Below are positions 6,511-13,935 of a DNA stretch of 15,670 nt, piece after piece. Origin of the DNA: Lentisphaerota bacterium (GTDB lineage Bacteria > Verrucomicrobiota > Kiritimatiellia > RFP12 > UBA3636); NCBI GenBank assembly GCA_022837245.1, contig JALHHX010000071.1, positions 1 through 15,670 of the forward strand. Reading direction: 5' to 3'. Under the pieces are notes generated by a model. That model searched no databases. It was not told the origin of the DNA and was given only the letters and a program-made list of their open reading frames with translations. Each line of letters opens with the position of its first letter. The stretch's first letter is position 1. The position numbers were made by a program, and so were the translations under genes.

Positions 6511-7385
6511 TTCTGACCATGATCATGTGCGCCGGGTTTTACCTAGCCCGACCGCGCGTCATATACGGCAACCCAACAGGCGAGATTCCGCTGGTAATGC
6601 CAAGTGAACTTGGCGGCTACAAAGCCCAGAAGATCCTTTTCTGCATGAACGACCAGTGCGCCCGCGCGCACCTCGAGGACGATCTGACTTCAATCGTCGA
6701 CGGCCTCCCGGTCGTCGCCGGGACATGCCCGGTCTGCGGATCCGAACTCTCGCCCATATCGATCGGCGAAATGAATCTGCTGCCGGACAACACTCCGATT
6801 TTCCGCCGCCAATACTCGAGGCCGGGGCGCCCTCCGATCCTCGTGACCATCGTCTTCTCCGGCATCGAACGGCGCAGCATTCACCGTCCGCAGATTTGCA
6901 TTGTCTCGCAAGGCAGCAGAATCCTTAACGAGTACCCCCACTACGTGAAAACAGGAGCGGACTCCGAACTCAAAATCCGCGTTCTGGATATCCAGCAGGT
7001 TTACGGGGAAGCCGGCGGCCAAACGACGGCCAGCGAGCCATACATATACGCCTACTGGCTTTTCAACCCTGAACGCGAGACAGATTCCCACTGGGAACGC
7101 TTCCTGTACATGGCAATCGACAACTCCTTCCGCGATTACCGCCCGCGATGGGGATACGTCTCGCTGAGCCTCCCGCGCAGCCAGTCGAACCCCGATGCCT
7201 GGAAACGGCAGCTTGACGAATTTGTCCCGTTTCTATATCCTGTTGTTTCCGAATTGCGCGAGGAACTCGACAAACAGCGCGGCATCACGACCGTGATCGA
7301 AACCTCTTCATCCGAGATGAACATCAACCAGGGCGATGTCGAGGCCAAGACGCGAAACCCAAGACAAAATGTACAAGAACCCTGA
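6471..7385 (+). CDS. EpsI-like exosortase-associated protein (DUF3485) with four-cysteine insertion
   Basis: The family accompanies exosortases in exopolysaccharide and surface-protein loci. An N-terminal anchor (about residues 10-25, LIVLTMIMCAGFYLA) places the rest outside the inner membrane. The hallmark HRPxxC motif is present as HRPQIC at residues 138-143, followed by SQG. The TTG start is chosen because GGAGGG (6458-6463) lies 7 nt before it; the longer ATG-initiated frame from 6345 lies wholly inside exosortase codons and is His/Pro-rich and implausible. Unusually, residues 58-89 hold Cys58-X4-Cys63 and Cys86-X2-Cys89 (CPVCG), like a zinc ribbon inserted before the conserved core. The C-terminal 25 residues are polar and probably disordered. 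The predicted length is 304 residues. It is translationally coupled to the exosortase. Confidence 0.85.
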   Translation: MLAKAKKAVPGLIVLTMIMCAGFYLARPRVIYGNPTGEIPLVMPSELGGYKAQKILFCMNDQCARAHLEDDLTSIVDGLPVVAGTCPVCGSELSPISIGEMNLLPDNTPIFRRQYSRPGRPPILVTIVFSGIERRSIHRPQICIVSQGSRILNEYPHYVKTGADSELKIRVLDIQQVYGEAGGQTTASEPYIYAYWLFNPERETDSHWERFLYMAIDNSFRDYRPRWGYVSLSLPRSQSNPDAWKRQLDEFVPFLYPVVSELREELDKQRGITTVIETSSSEMNINQGDVEAKTRNPRQNVQEP

Positions 7386-7392
7386 TTTCCCA

Positions 7393-8016
7393 ATGATCGT
7401 CCTTGCGACGCGAAACAAACACAAACTCGCCGAACTGAGTTTCCTGCTCGGAATCCCCGCGAAACTTCTGCGGAGTGCCACGGATTTCGAAGGCGCTCCC
7501 GACCCCGAAGAGACGGGCGCAACGTTCGCGGAAAACGCTCTGATCAAAGCGCGGGCGATAAGCGTCTTTACGGGGGAATGGGCGCTGGCGGATGATTCAG
7601 GCCTCGAAGTCGACGCGCTCGGCGGCGCCCCGGGAGTGCTATCCGCGCGCTATGCCGGCAACCATGGCAACGACGCGGCAAACAACCGGCTCCTGCTGGA
7701 AAAACTCGCCGCCATGCCTGGCAAACCGCGGACCGCGCATTTCTCGTGTGTCATTGCGCTCGTCGCGCCAGATGGCTCCGAATACACCGCCCGCGGCGAG
7801 TGCCCGGGCACAATCCTTCATGAAGGACGGGGTTCGAACGGGTTCGGGTATGACCCCCTCTTCCTCCCTGACGGCTACGACAAGACATTTGCGGAAATGA
7901 GCACTGAAGTTAAATGCAACTTCTCACACCGCGCGGCGGCCGCGACCGCCATGCGCCAAATAATGGGAACCATCTTCAGCCCCCGAGAACCACAGGGGAT
8001 ATTCCGAGGTAAATAA
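7393..8016 (+). CDS. rdgB: XTP/dITP diphosphatase (RdgB/HAM1 family)
   Basis: This enzyme hydrolyses non-canonical purine nucleoside triphosphates (XTP, dITP) to monophosphates in the cytoplasm and so keeps them out of DNA and RNA. From this start it has 207 residues, the normal size. It shows the N-terminal substrate motif ATRNKHK (residues 5-11), the metal and general-base segment ADDSGLEVDALGGAPG with Asp67/Asp68, and GSNGFGYDPLF and the SHRAAA ending. Upstream in-frame ATGs at 7336 and 7369 exist, but they lie within or against the end of the EpsI-like gene. The family normally begins one or two residues before the IVLATRN strand, so 7393 is preferred although no Shine-Dalgarno is clear. 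It lies 7 bp after the EpsI-like stop. The last dozen residues (SPREPQGIFRGK) extend past the family core. Confidence 0.93.
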   Translation: MIVLATRNKHKLAELSFLLGIPAKLLRSATDFEGAPDPEETGATFAENALIKARAISVFTGEWALADDSGLEVDALGGAPGVLSARYAGNHGNDAANNRLLLEKLAAMPGKPRTAHFSCVIALVAPDGSEYTARGECPGTILHEGRGSNGFGYDPLFLPDGYDKTFAEMSTEVKCNFSHRAAAATAMRQIMGTIFSPREPQGIFRGK

Positions 8017-8030
8017 TCGGGAACAATAAA

Positions 8031-8186
8031 ATGAACGACACGACCGACCAAGCTAAGAAAACAGCAAATACGCCGCCCCACGTTAATAAAAGAAGGAACT
8101 GGATCCTCAATATCGCGGGAATAACACTGCTCGTCATCGCGGCGCTCTTCTACGCTCGCGACCTCATGGCTCGACGCCAATCATGA
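8031..8186 (+). CDS. 51-residue single-pass membrane microprotein
   Basis: ATG at 8031 opens a 51-codon frame that stops at 8184-8186. It encodes a polar basic N-terminus (residues 1-24, ending NKRRNW), one hydrophobic helix at about residues 25-42 (ILNIAGITLLVIAALFYA), and a short basic tail. Basic residues lie on both sides of the helix, so orientation is unclear. It lies 14 bp after rdgB, with a weak GGGA upstream. Its stop overlaps the next ATG as ATGA (8183-8186), which is good evidence that it is translated and coupled to the 178-residue gene. I recognise no family. It may be the membrane anchor or partner of the following soluble protein. Confidence 0.6.
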   Translation: MNDTTDQAKKTANTPPHVNKRRNWILNIAGITLLVIAALFYARDLMARRQS

Positions 8187-8719
8187 ACCTAGGGCTGCAT
8201 CTGGACCTGCACGGCAGCGCAAGCAACCAGGTGCTGCTGGTGAACGATCCCGCGACAGTCTCAAACATCACACACCAGCTCACACTAGCGGAACCAACCG
8301 ACTTCCCATCCTCCACAGTGGAAGGCGATGAATATCTGTTGACGATGGTATTCACGAACCACACGGTCATAGTGCTCAGGGCAGCGCGCCTCTACGAAGA
8401 CCCTGACAACCTGTATGTCGGCGCGCGGTTGCCTGTGGAGTTCGACGACGGAGGCAAACCCGTCAAGTGGGACTTCTCCCGCCCTGCCCTCGTGATTGGC
8501 CTAGGCAAAACTTTCAAGGAATTGGCCGATGAACACGTCCCGCAGATGCGCGCAAACGCCCCGCAATTCAACATTGCCATGACGAACCTGATCGAACAGG
8601 CCCGCATCCAGGCTGAAACAGCAAAGGCTGCCGGTGAGACAGGCGCAGAGAATCCTGCATCCGATATTGAAGCCTTCATGAACGCCACGAACACGCCTGC
8701 CTCCACCGTGGAACAATGA
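8183..8719 (+). CDS. Hypothetical protein, 178 residues, coupled to the membrane microprotein
   Basis: I do not recognise this protein. The N-terminal two thirds look beta-rich, with alternating hydrophobic strands (NQVLLVND, EYLLTMVF, HTVIVLRAARLY, LYVGARLPVEF). Residues about 112-160 are helical and alanine/glutamine-rich (NIAMTNLIEQARIQAETAKA) and may form a short coiled coil. There is no signal peptide or membrane segment of its own. Both ends are ATGA overlaps: upstream with the microprotein and downstream with the HAD phosphatase. It may act at the membrane with the microprotein. If the two were one ancestral protein, a shift near 8183 would have split the anchor from the soluble domain. 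Confidence 0.7.
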   Translation: MNLGLHLDLHGSASNQVLLVNDPATVSNITHQLTLAEPTDFPSSTVEGDEYLLTMVFTNHTVIVLRAARLYEDPDNLYVGARLPVEFDDGGKPVKWDFSRPALVIGLGKTFKELADEHVPQMRANAPQFNIAMTNLIEQARIQAETAKAAGETGAENPASDIEAFMNATNTPASTVEQ

Positions 8720-9519
8720 TGCGCATCCTGTTCTGCGATATAGATGATACTATGACCACCAACGGTGTCCTCCCGCGCGAAACTTCCAACGCGCTATGGG
8801 ACGCCAAAGAGGCCGGACTGCGCGTTGTCCCCATCACAGGCCGCCCTGCTGGCTGGTGCGACCACATCGCGCGCCAGTGGCCCGTCGACGGAGTCATAGG
8901 CGAGAACGGCGCTTTCTATTTCCGCAAAACCAAATTCGGGATAAAAAGGGTTCATTCCCTTTCGCCATCGGAACGCGCGAGAAGCCGCCGCAAGCTTAAT
9001 AAAATCCGCGACGAGGTGCTCAAAGAGGTGCCGGGCTGCGCCGTCGCTTCCGACCAGGCATACCGAGAGTACGACCTTGCCATCGATTTCTGCGAGGATG
9101 TCAAACGCCTGAGCAAGAAAAGCGTCAGGAAAATCGTCGAGATATTCCAACGCCACGGGGCGACGGCCAAGGTAAGTTCGATACACGTCAACGGATGGTA
9201 CGGGAATTTCGACAAGCTCAGCATGGCGAAACGCTACATCCAAGAGGTCGACGCATCAAGCCTTGAAGACGCCCCATATGACTATTCGTTCGTTGGCGAC
9301 TCCCCAAACGACGAGCCGATGTTCTCTGCATTCAACGTCTCGTTCGGCGTCGCGAACATATCGAAGTTTATCGAATCCCTTAAGCACAAGCCCGACTGCA
9401 TAATGGAATCCGAAGGTGGTGCGGGCTTCGCCGAAGCCGTCGCCATCATCATCGGGTGCATGGAGGAGGAGCGGAGATCCGGAAAGCCATGCGGAAGGAA
9501 AAAGAAACCGGTATCATGA
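8716..9519 (+). CDS. HAD-IIB (Cof-like) phosphatase
   Basis: This 267-residue protein has all four HAD motifs. Motif I is DIDDT with nucleophile Asp8 and acid/base Asp10. Motif II is ITGRP (Thr41). Motif III is Lys167 in FDKLSMAKRYI. Motif IV is GDSPND (Asp195, Asp199). The large cap between motifs II and III, and the motif IV form, place it in subfamily IIB, with Cof, sucrose-phosphate phosphatase and mannosyl-3-phosphoglycerate phosphatase. The substrate, probably a sugar phosphate or similar metabolite, cannot be read from sequence. The protein is cytoplasmic with a basic tail (GRKKK). It starts by ATGA overlap with the previous gene and ends by ATGA overlap with the phosphatidyltransferase. 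A role in phosphate-ester turnover near lipid synthesis is possible. Confidence 0.88.
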   Translation: MMRILFCDIDDTMTTNGVLPRETSNALWDAKEAGLRVVPITGRPAGWCDHIARQWPVDGVIGENGAFYFRKTKFGIKRVHSLSPSERARSRRKLNKIRDEVLKEVPGCAVASDQAYREYDLAIDFCEDVKRLSKKSVRKIVEIFQRHGATAKVSSIHVNGWYGNFDKLSMAKRYIQEVDASSLEDAPYDYSFVGDSPNDEPMFSAFNVSFGVANISKFIESLKHKPDCIMESEGGAGFAEAVAIIIGCMEEERRSGKPCGRKKKPVS

Positions 9520-10151
9520 AAAAATTCACCATCGCCATGTGGCTCACTTGCGGCCGTGCCCCGCTCGTGCTCCTAGCTGCCCTGCTATCCCTAATCAACG
9601 CGTTCAAACCACATCCCTCCCTTGTGGCTGCCGCCATCTTCATTATGGCGGCGTCCGCATTGACGGATCTCTTCGATGGCTTTTACGCGCGCAAATGGCA
9701 CGTCGAAAGCCGCCTCGGCGCACTTGCAGATCCGCTCATGGACAAGGTTTTCTACGCAGCAACCCTGCCCGTGGCGACCTTTATCGCCCTTTACAACGAG
9801 AACTTTACACACGGCATCGTTATACTGGTCTTGGATGTCGTCTCCATGCTGCGCGACCAGTGGGTGTCTTTCCTCCGTTCAGTAGGCTCGGAATATGGAG
9901 CCGATGTGCGCGCTGGATGGGCCGGCAAGCTCCGCACCTTGATCGGGTTTCCCGTCATAGTGCTCATGCACCTACAGCTGGGCATCGCCTGCCTAAAGCT
10001 ACGCAATAATTCATACGAAGGCCTAGCCAACATACCCGATGTTTGGATGTACGTAGCAGAGGGCGTCCTCCTAGTGGTAACTATAGTCTCTGGATTGACT
10101 TACACGGCGCAGTACATGCCATATTTGAAGCTCGCCGCCAAGCACGACTGA
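9516..10151 (+). CDS. CDP-alcohol phosphatidyltransferase, PgsA-like
   Basis: The family joins a CDP-activated lipid and an alcohol at the inner membrane; PgsA makes phosphatidylglycerol phosphate from CDP-diacylglycerol and glycerol 3-phosphate. The signature DGx2ARx8Gx3Dx3D is exact: Asp54-Gly55, Ala58-Arg59, Gly68, Asp72, Asp76. Several membrane helices are visible (about residues 15-30, 36-50, 80-92, 98-110, 140-160 and 180-195), and the length is 211 residues, normal for the family. The start at 9516 gives the recurring ATGA overlap with the HAD gene and begins at MKKFTIAMWLT just before helix 1. In-frame ATGs at 9456 and 9489 would add a charged extension inside the HAD gene. PgsA is the likeliest member, but other CDP-alcohol transferases share the motif. 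Confidence 0.85.
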   Translation: MKKFTIAMWLTCGRAPLVLLAALLSLINAFKPHPSLVAAAIFIMAASALTDLFDGFYARKWHVESRLGALADPLMDKVFYAATLPVATFIALYNENFTHGIVILVLDVVSMLRDQWVSFLRSVGSEYGADVRAGWAGKLRTLIGFPVIVLMHLQLGIACLKLRNNSYEGLANIPDVWMYVAEGVLLVVTIVSGLTYTAQYMPYLKLAAKHD

Positions 10152-10168
10152 ACCGCTTGCCGAATATT

Positions 10169-10912
10169 ATGCGCTGGAAAATCACAATCGCATACGACGG
10201 CACCGACTTCCACGGCTGGCAAAAGCAAATCGGTTTCCGCACTGTCCAGCAAGACCTTGAGAAAGCCATTTCGCCGCTGGTCACCGAAGGTGCAAATGTC
10301 GCAGTCAACGGCAGCGGACGCACCGATGCCGGCGTCCACGCGCACGGACAGATCGCGCACTTCGACCTCGATCGAGACATGACTCCACACCAGCTGCGCC
10401 GCGCCATCAACGGCAACCTGCCTTCCGACGACGTTCGTGTGATGCACGCCGAAACCGTGGCGCCTGATTTCGATGCCCGCCGCGATGCCGTATCCAAGGA
10501 ATACCGCTACAGGATCTGGAATGCGGAGATCATGGATCCTTCCGAGCGGCGCACAAGGGCGCACGTCACGAAACCGCTCGACCTCCCCGCCATCCACGCC
10601 GCCGCCCGGCTTTTTATCGGCACGCACGACTTCGCGGCATTCAGCGCAAATCCGTTGAGAGAAGTTGAGAGCACCGTCCGCACAGTCCACTCGATCGAGA
10701 TCTTCTCAGACGGCCCTGCCGTTGAATTCCGAGTTACAGGTAACGGTTTCCTCTACAAAATGGTCCGCAGCATATCTGGTTTTTTAATAGCTGTCGGCAT
10801 AGGGCGCGAAAAACCAGAGGCAGTTGATGAGATCATTGCCTCCAAAATACGCACCGCCCGCGTCGAAAGCGCCGTCCCGCAGGGGCTTACACTTTGGCGT
10901 GTTTTCTACTGA
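10169..10912 (+). CDS. truA: tRNA pseudouridine(38-40) synthase TruA
   Basis: TruA converts uridines 38, 39 and 40 of the tRNA anticodon arm to pseudouridine. The 247-residue protein begins MRWKITIAYDGTDFHGWQ, the normal TruA N-terminus. It carries GSGRTDAGVHAHGQ with catalytic Asp53. Later family segments DAVSKEYRYRIW, HDFAAFS, FRVTGNGFLYKMVRSI and the ending GLTLWRVFY are all present. The frame is open upstream to 10043, but that part overlaps the phosphatidyltransferase and is not TruA-like, so the ATG at 10169 is used; it lies 17 bp after the previous stop and lacks a clear Shine-Dalgarno. It is the last gene of the plus-strand run and converges on the minus-strand isomerase 8 bp away. 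Confidence 0.95.
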   Translation: MRWKITIAYDGTDFHGWQKQIGFRTVQQDLEKAISPLVTEGANVAVNGSGRTDAGVHAHGQIAHFDLDRDMTPHQLRRAINGNLPSDDVRVMHAETVAPDFDARRDAVSKEYRYRIWNAEIMDPSERRTRAHVTKPLDLPAIHAAARLFIGTHDFAAFSANPLREVESTVRTVHSIEIFSDGPAVEFRVTGNGFLYKMVRSISGFLIAVGIGREKPEAVDEIIASKIRTARVESAVPQGLTLWRVFY

Positions 10913-10927
10913 GCCAAAATTCAGTAG
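10906..10927. other. Inverted repeat holding both convergent stop codons
   Basis: CTACTGA (10906-10912) and TCAGTAG (10921-10927) form a 7-bp stem with an 8-nt A-rich loop. Both genes end in TAC-TGA, and those codons make the arms. The stem is short and AT-balanced with no long T-tract, so it is at most a weak bidirectional terminator. Confidence 0.4.
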
Positions 10928-11691
10928 CCTAGTTCCTTCAAGCGCTTCAGGTTGAGCTCGACCGCCTCCATGGGAGGAAACGCGTCGCTCTCGTATTCCA
11001 CGATGCACCACTCGGTGCCAACCGGCCCTTTGCAGAGCTTCAGAATCTCTGTCCAGGGCAGACTGTCGTCACCGATTAGCGGCCTGAAGCCGTCCTTGGT
11101 TTCCGCCGTCCCGGCGCGGAAAGGCTTGAGATGCACTGTCGCTCCGCGCCCCGGATATTTAGCCAAAAGCGCAAGGACGTCACCACCGCCTGCCATCGCG
11201 TTGCCGGTGTCAAGTTGCGCGACCACGCGCTCGTTCGTGTTGCTGAAAAACGTATCCCAGGGCGCCTCCCCTTCAACGGGCTGGAACTCGCGCGAATGGT
11301 TGTGATAACCTGTCCGCATACCTTCATCGGCAAGCTTTGCTGCCAGCTCGCTGAAAAACCCGCCCATGGCCACCCAATCGGCGCGCGTTATCGTCTTTTC
11401 GCCCGGAAGGCCTGGCACTATCACGAAGCGATTGCCAACCTCTTTGTTCAAAGCCACGGTGGCGGCAAGCGTGTCTGGCTGCACGGCGTTGTACCCGGTG
11501 TGCCAGCCACAGCATTCGAGCCCGTTTTTATCGAGCAATTTCCGCAATTCGACCCCGGAGAGTTTAGGCGCCCCGGCGAACTCGACTCCATCATACCCCA
11601 TCTCCGCCACTGCCTTCAGGGTGCCGGCCGGATCGGCGGAGAATTCATTACGGATTGAATAAAGCTGCAAACCAATCTTGATATCGCTCAT
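10921..11691 (-). CDS. TIM-barrel sugar phosphate isomerase/epimerase-like protein
   Basis: This 256-residue protein belongs to the AP-endonuclease-2/xylose-isomerase-like barrel family, which includes inosose isomerases/dehydratases and ketose epimerases. Probable metal-binding residues are Glu37 (GVEFAG), His64 (GWHTG), His of GYHNHSREF near 150, the Asp of QLDTGN, His of VHLKPF, and Glu of IVEYES near the end. No signal peptide is seen, so it is cytoplasmic. The start is supported by AAGGAAG about 8 nt upstream. It lies 149 bp downstream of the AraC gene on the same strand and next to the corrinoid methyltransferase genes, so it may act on a sugar sensed by that regulator. The exact substrate cannot be told. 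Confidence 0.85.
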   Translation of the reverse strand: MSDIKIGLQLYSIRNEFSADPAGTLKAVAEMGYDGVEFAGAPKLSGVELRKLLDKNGLECCGWHTGYNAVQPDTLAATVALNKEVGNRFVIVPGLPGEKTITRADWVAMGGFFSELAAKLADEGMRTGYHNHSREFQPVEGEAPWDTFFSNTNERVVAQLDTGNAMAGGGDVLALLAKYPGRGATVHLKPFRAGTAETKDGFRPLIGDDSLPWTEILKLCKGPVGTEWCIVEYESDAFPPMEAVELNLKRLKELGY

Positions 11692-11840
11692 TTTTTTTAC
11701 TTCCTTAATTCCAATCTTAATCTTGATTCTTAATCGTTATTTGCCACCATCGATCGTACACATTGACTTCTGCAGGTAAAACCGCCTTGCCTGTGGATCC
11801 AAATTTAGCACAACGCCTCCCCGTGCGTCAAGGGAAGTTA
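11692..11840 (-). promoter_or_regulatory. Spacer upstream of the isomerase gene with paired TCTTAATC repeats
   Basis: The 149-bp gap carries two direct copies of TCTTAATC (plus-strand 11715-11722 and 11728-11735), 13 bp apart, just before the isomerase Shine-Dalgarno. Such half-site pairs could bind a regulator, for example the adjacent AraC protein. I see no convincing -35/-10 pair or terminator here. Confidence 0.25.
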
Positions 11841-12767
11841 TCATATCCTTCGCCCTGACAGGTGCAAACGACGGTAAGCGGCGGGGCTCAGGCCGTAGAC
11901 CTTTTTGAACAGACTGTAGAAGCGGCTGAGGCTCTGGAAGTTGAGCGAATCGGCGATTTCAAGGATGTCGGTGTCAGTATCAGAAAGCAGACGCGCCGCA
12001 TGGTTAATCCGCAGTTCGTTTATGAATTCCGTGGGTGTCTTGTGAAGATGCTTCTGGAAGACTTTGCACAGGTGCCCCGATGTGCGGCATGACAATTCGC
12101 GCATGCGATCAAGCCCACCATAGAAATTCTCCGGCCTTCGCATGGCGGCGCACAAACTCTCAAGCCAGTCTGGCACTCGGGATTCGCCCAGAAGCGAAAA
12201 TTCGTCGATGAAGAAACGAGTGTAGAGCTCGGCTAGAAGAACTTTGATTTTGATCTTGCGCGTCTGGGCGGTGTGCGAAGGCGCATTGAGCTTCAGAAGG
12301 CGGTTGTAGAGCAATCCGGTCTCCGCCGGGTCAAGCTTGAAGCATGTCGGCAGGACTGGCTCAGTCATGCGCTTCAGGAATTCGTCGCCTCCCAGGTATT
12401 CGCTGAGCGAGAGCACTAGATCCAACCCTAAATCAAGCATGACGATCTCAGTCCGGTCAAACTCGCCGTCGGGGCTGAAACCGTGTTCGTCATCAGGGCG
12501 CAGGAAGCATATCTCACCCGCCGTGAGGCGTTGGCGCTCACCGTTCACACGATGGGTGGCGCCGCCCTCGTTGACGAGAAGGACTTCCATGAAATCATGC
12601 GAATGGAGCATAGTGCCGGACAACGGAATTTCGTCAAAGTACAGTTCACCGCCCGCCTGTATGCAATCGAAATCAGGTCCGTCAATCCACGTTATGCTGT
12701 GGCACGTGATGCGCGCCCGGCTAATCGGGTCGAGCCAATTTTCGCTTATCTGTCTGTTTGTCTCCAT
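11841..12767 (-). CDS. AraC-family regulator with N-terminal cupin domain
   Basis: This 308-residue protein has an N-terminal AraC-type cupin sensor. His55, His57 and Glu61 (LHSHDFMEVLLVNEG) lie in the first cupin motif, and the second follows around CFLRPDDEHGFS. The C-terminal 100 residues form the double helix-turn-helix DNA-binding domain. Its landmarks are CRTSGHLCKVFQKHLHKTP, INELRINHAARLL, ILEIADSLNFQSLSRFYSLF and the ending YGLSPAAYRR. The start has AAGGA about 8 nt upstream. It is divergent from the corrinoid methyltransferase genes across 60 bp, the classical layout for a regulator of the neighbouring operon. The inducer is probably a sugar or the methylated substrate, which is inference. 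It probably also affects the isomerase gene downstream. Confidence 0.93.
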   Translation of the reverse strand: METNRQISENWLDPISRARITCHSITWIDGPDFDCIQAGGELYFDEIPLSGTMLHSHDFMEVLLVNEGGATHRVNGERQRLTAGEICFLRPDDEHGFSPDGEFDRTEIVMLDLGLDLVLSLSEYLGGDEFLKRMTEPVLPTCFKLDPAETGLLYNRLLKLNAPSHTAQTRKIKIKVLLAELYTRFFIDEFSLLGESRVPDWLESLCAAMRRPENFYGGLDRMRELSCRTSGHLCKVFQKHLHKTPTEFINELRINHAARLLSDTDTDILEIADSLNFQSLSRFYSLFKKVYGLSPAAYRRLHLSGRRI

Positions 12768-12790
12768 TTGTTGATTCCTTGTAAAATGAT

Positions 12791-12819
12791 AATTTAGAGC
12801 AAAATAAAGCCAGTGTAAA
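12791..12819 (-). promoter_or_regulatory. Candidate promoter of the AraC gene
   Basis: On the minus strand TTTACA (12819-12814) stands 17 bp from TAAATT (12796-12791), matching consensus at five and four of six bases. Within the same 60-bp divergent spacer, the plus strand has GATAAT (12788-12793) without a good -35, as expected for an activator-dependent promoter of the methyltransferase operon. The two signals overlap, so the regulator could control both directions. Confidence 0.45.
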
Positions 12820-12827
12820 GGAAGAAG

Positions 12828-13916
12828 ATGGATAAAAAATCTGTTATAATACGCGATATAAATAGGTTGGATTCCATAAGCGGAAGCAAATATTTAATGA
12901 TTGATTTCAGCACATTGAAGTTCATTGAGGAGATTTTGTCATCAAAACGGCGCAAGGCGTTGCCGTTGGTTGGGGCGCCTGGGGCATGGCTGACAAAAAC
13001 GCCGCTGGTCGCGGCCTACAGGAATGGAGACCGGCAGTTCGAATGCATAGAGGCGCTCGACAAAGAGTTTGGCCTTGAAGCGGTTTTCACCTTTATGGAT
13101 TTGTCGCTTGAGGCGGAGGCTTTCGGCGCGGAGGTGCTGTTTACTGATAACGAAGCACCTAAAGTGTTGAATTCCATAGTCGTAGACGAGGCTGGAATCG
13201 CAGCGCTTGAGGTGCCTGAATCCGGTACGGGACGCACGGCGGAGACGCTCAAGTGCGCGCGCCTCTGCGCAAACCATTTCAGGAACACGCCCGTATTCGC
13301 GGGCATGATCGGGCCGATCTCGCTGGCTGGACGGATCGCGGACATGACGGAGATGCTGGCTATGACTGCCGCCGAACCCGGGGCGGCTCATGCGCTGCTC
13401 GCGAAATCCGCGGCGTTCCTCTACGAATACATAAAGGCGTTGAAGGCCACTGGCGTCAACGGCGTAATAATAGCGGAACCGGCGGCTGGGCTGCTCTCGC
13501 CAGAGGCCTGCGCCGAATTCTCAATGGACTACATCCGCAGGATTATCGAGCCGGTGCAAGATGATTCCTTCATGGTGATACTCCACAACTGCGGCAGGAC
13601 TGAAAAGCAGGTGGAGCAGCTTCTGTCAGCCGGCGCCGACGCGCTGCACGTGGGAAACGCCGTCGACATCACGTCGATCCTCGGACAGGTTCCCGCCACT
13701 ATGCCAGTGATGGGCAACATTGATCCCGTTGCAGTGATGAAAACCCGCGATGCCGAAACGGTGGGGCAAGCCACCACCGAGCTGCTCGAAGCCACACGCG
13801 GTTATGCCAATTTCGTCCTGTCGAGCGGATGCGACATCCCTTTCGGCGTGCCGGCAGAGAACATCAAAGCATTTTTCGAATCATGCAGCAAATACAACAC
13901 GGCGGTAGACCGCTGA
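12828..13916 (+). CDS. UroD-fold cobamide-dependent methyltransferase (MtaA/CmuA-like)
   Basis: This 362-residue protein belongs to the uroporphyrinogen decarboxylase-fold methyltransferases. Members move methyl groups between a substrate or acceptor (coenzyme M, methoxylated compounds, chloromethane) and a corrinoid protein. It keeps the zinc triad typical of the MtaA/MtbA branch: His253-x-Cys255 in LHNCGRT and Cys335 in SSGCDIPFG. PVMGNIDPVAVM lies between them. True UroD heme enzymes lack this triad, so a heme role is unlikely. AAGGAAG a few bases before the ATG supports the start. The next gene is the corrinoid carrier 7 bp away, which confirms the pathway. Whether it is the substrate-demethylating or the acceptor-methylating enzyme cannot be read from sequence; the similarity to MtaA weakly favours the acceptor side. 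Confidence 0.88.
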   Translation: MDKKSVIIRDINRLDSISGSKYLMIDFSTLKFIEEILSSKRRKALPLVGAPGAWLTKTPLVAAYRNGDRQFECIEALDKEFGLEAVFTFMDLSLEAEAFGAEVLFTDNEAPKVLNSIVVDEAGIAALEVPESGTGRTAETLKCARLCANHFRNTPVFAGMIGPISLAGRIADMTEMLAMTAAEPGAAHALLAKSAAFLYEYIKALKATGVNGVIIAEPAAGLLSPEACAEFSMDYIRRIIEPVQDDSFMVILHNCGRTEKQVEQLLSAGADALHVGNAVDITSILGQVPATMPVMGNIDPVAVMKTRDAETVGQATTELLEATRGYANFVLSSGCDIPFGVPAENIKAFFESCSKYNTAVDR

Positions 13917-13935
13917 AAAAACAATGGAGCACAAC

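Noticed and set aside
9416..10009. 197-codon plus-strand frame across the HAD/PgsA junction
   Set aside because: It is out of frame with the exact CDP-alcohol transferase motif and is Arg/Pro/His-rich, typical of a shifted-frame shadow.
12768..12827. Cobalamin riboswitch before the methyltransferase operon
   Set aside because: The spacer is only 60 bp and AT-rich, too short for a B12 riboswitch, with no B12-box-like sequence.
12828..13916. HemE (uroporphyrinogen decarboxylase, heme synthesis)
   Set aside because: The His-x-Cys ... Cys zinc triad and the adjacent corrinoid carrier point to methyl transfer. No other heme genes are nearby.
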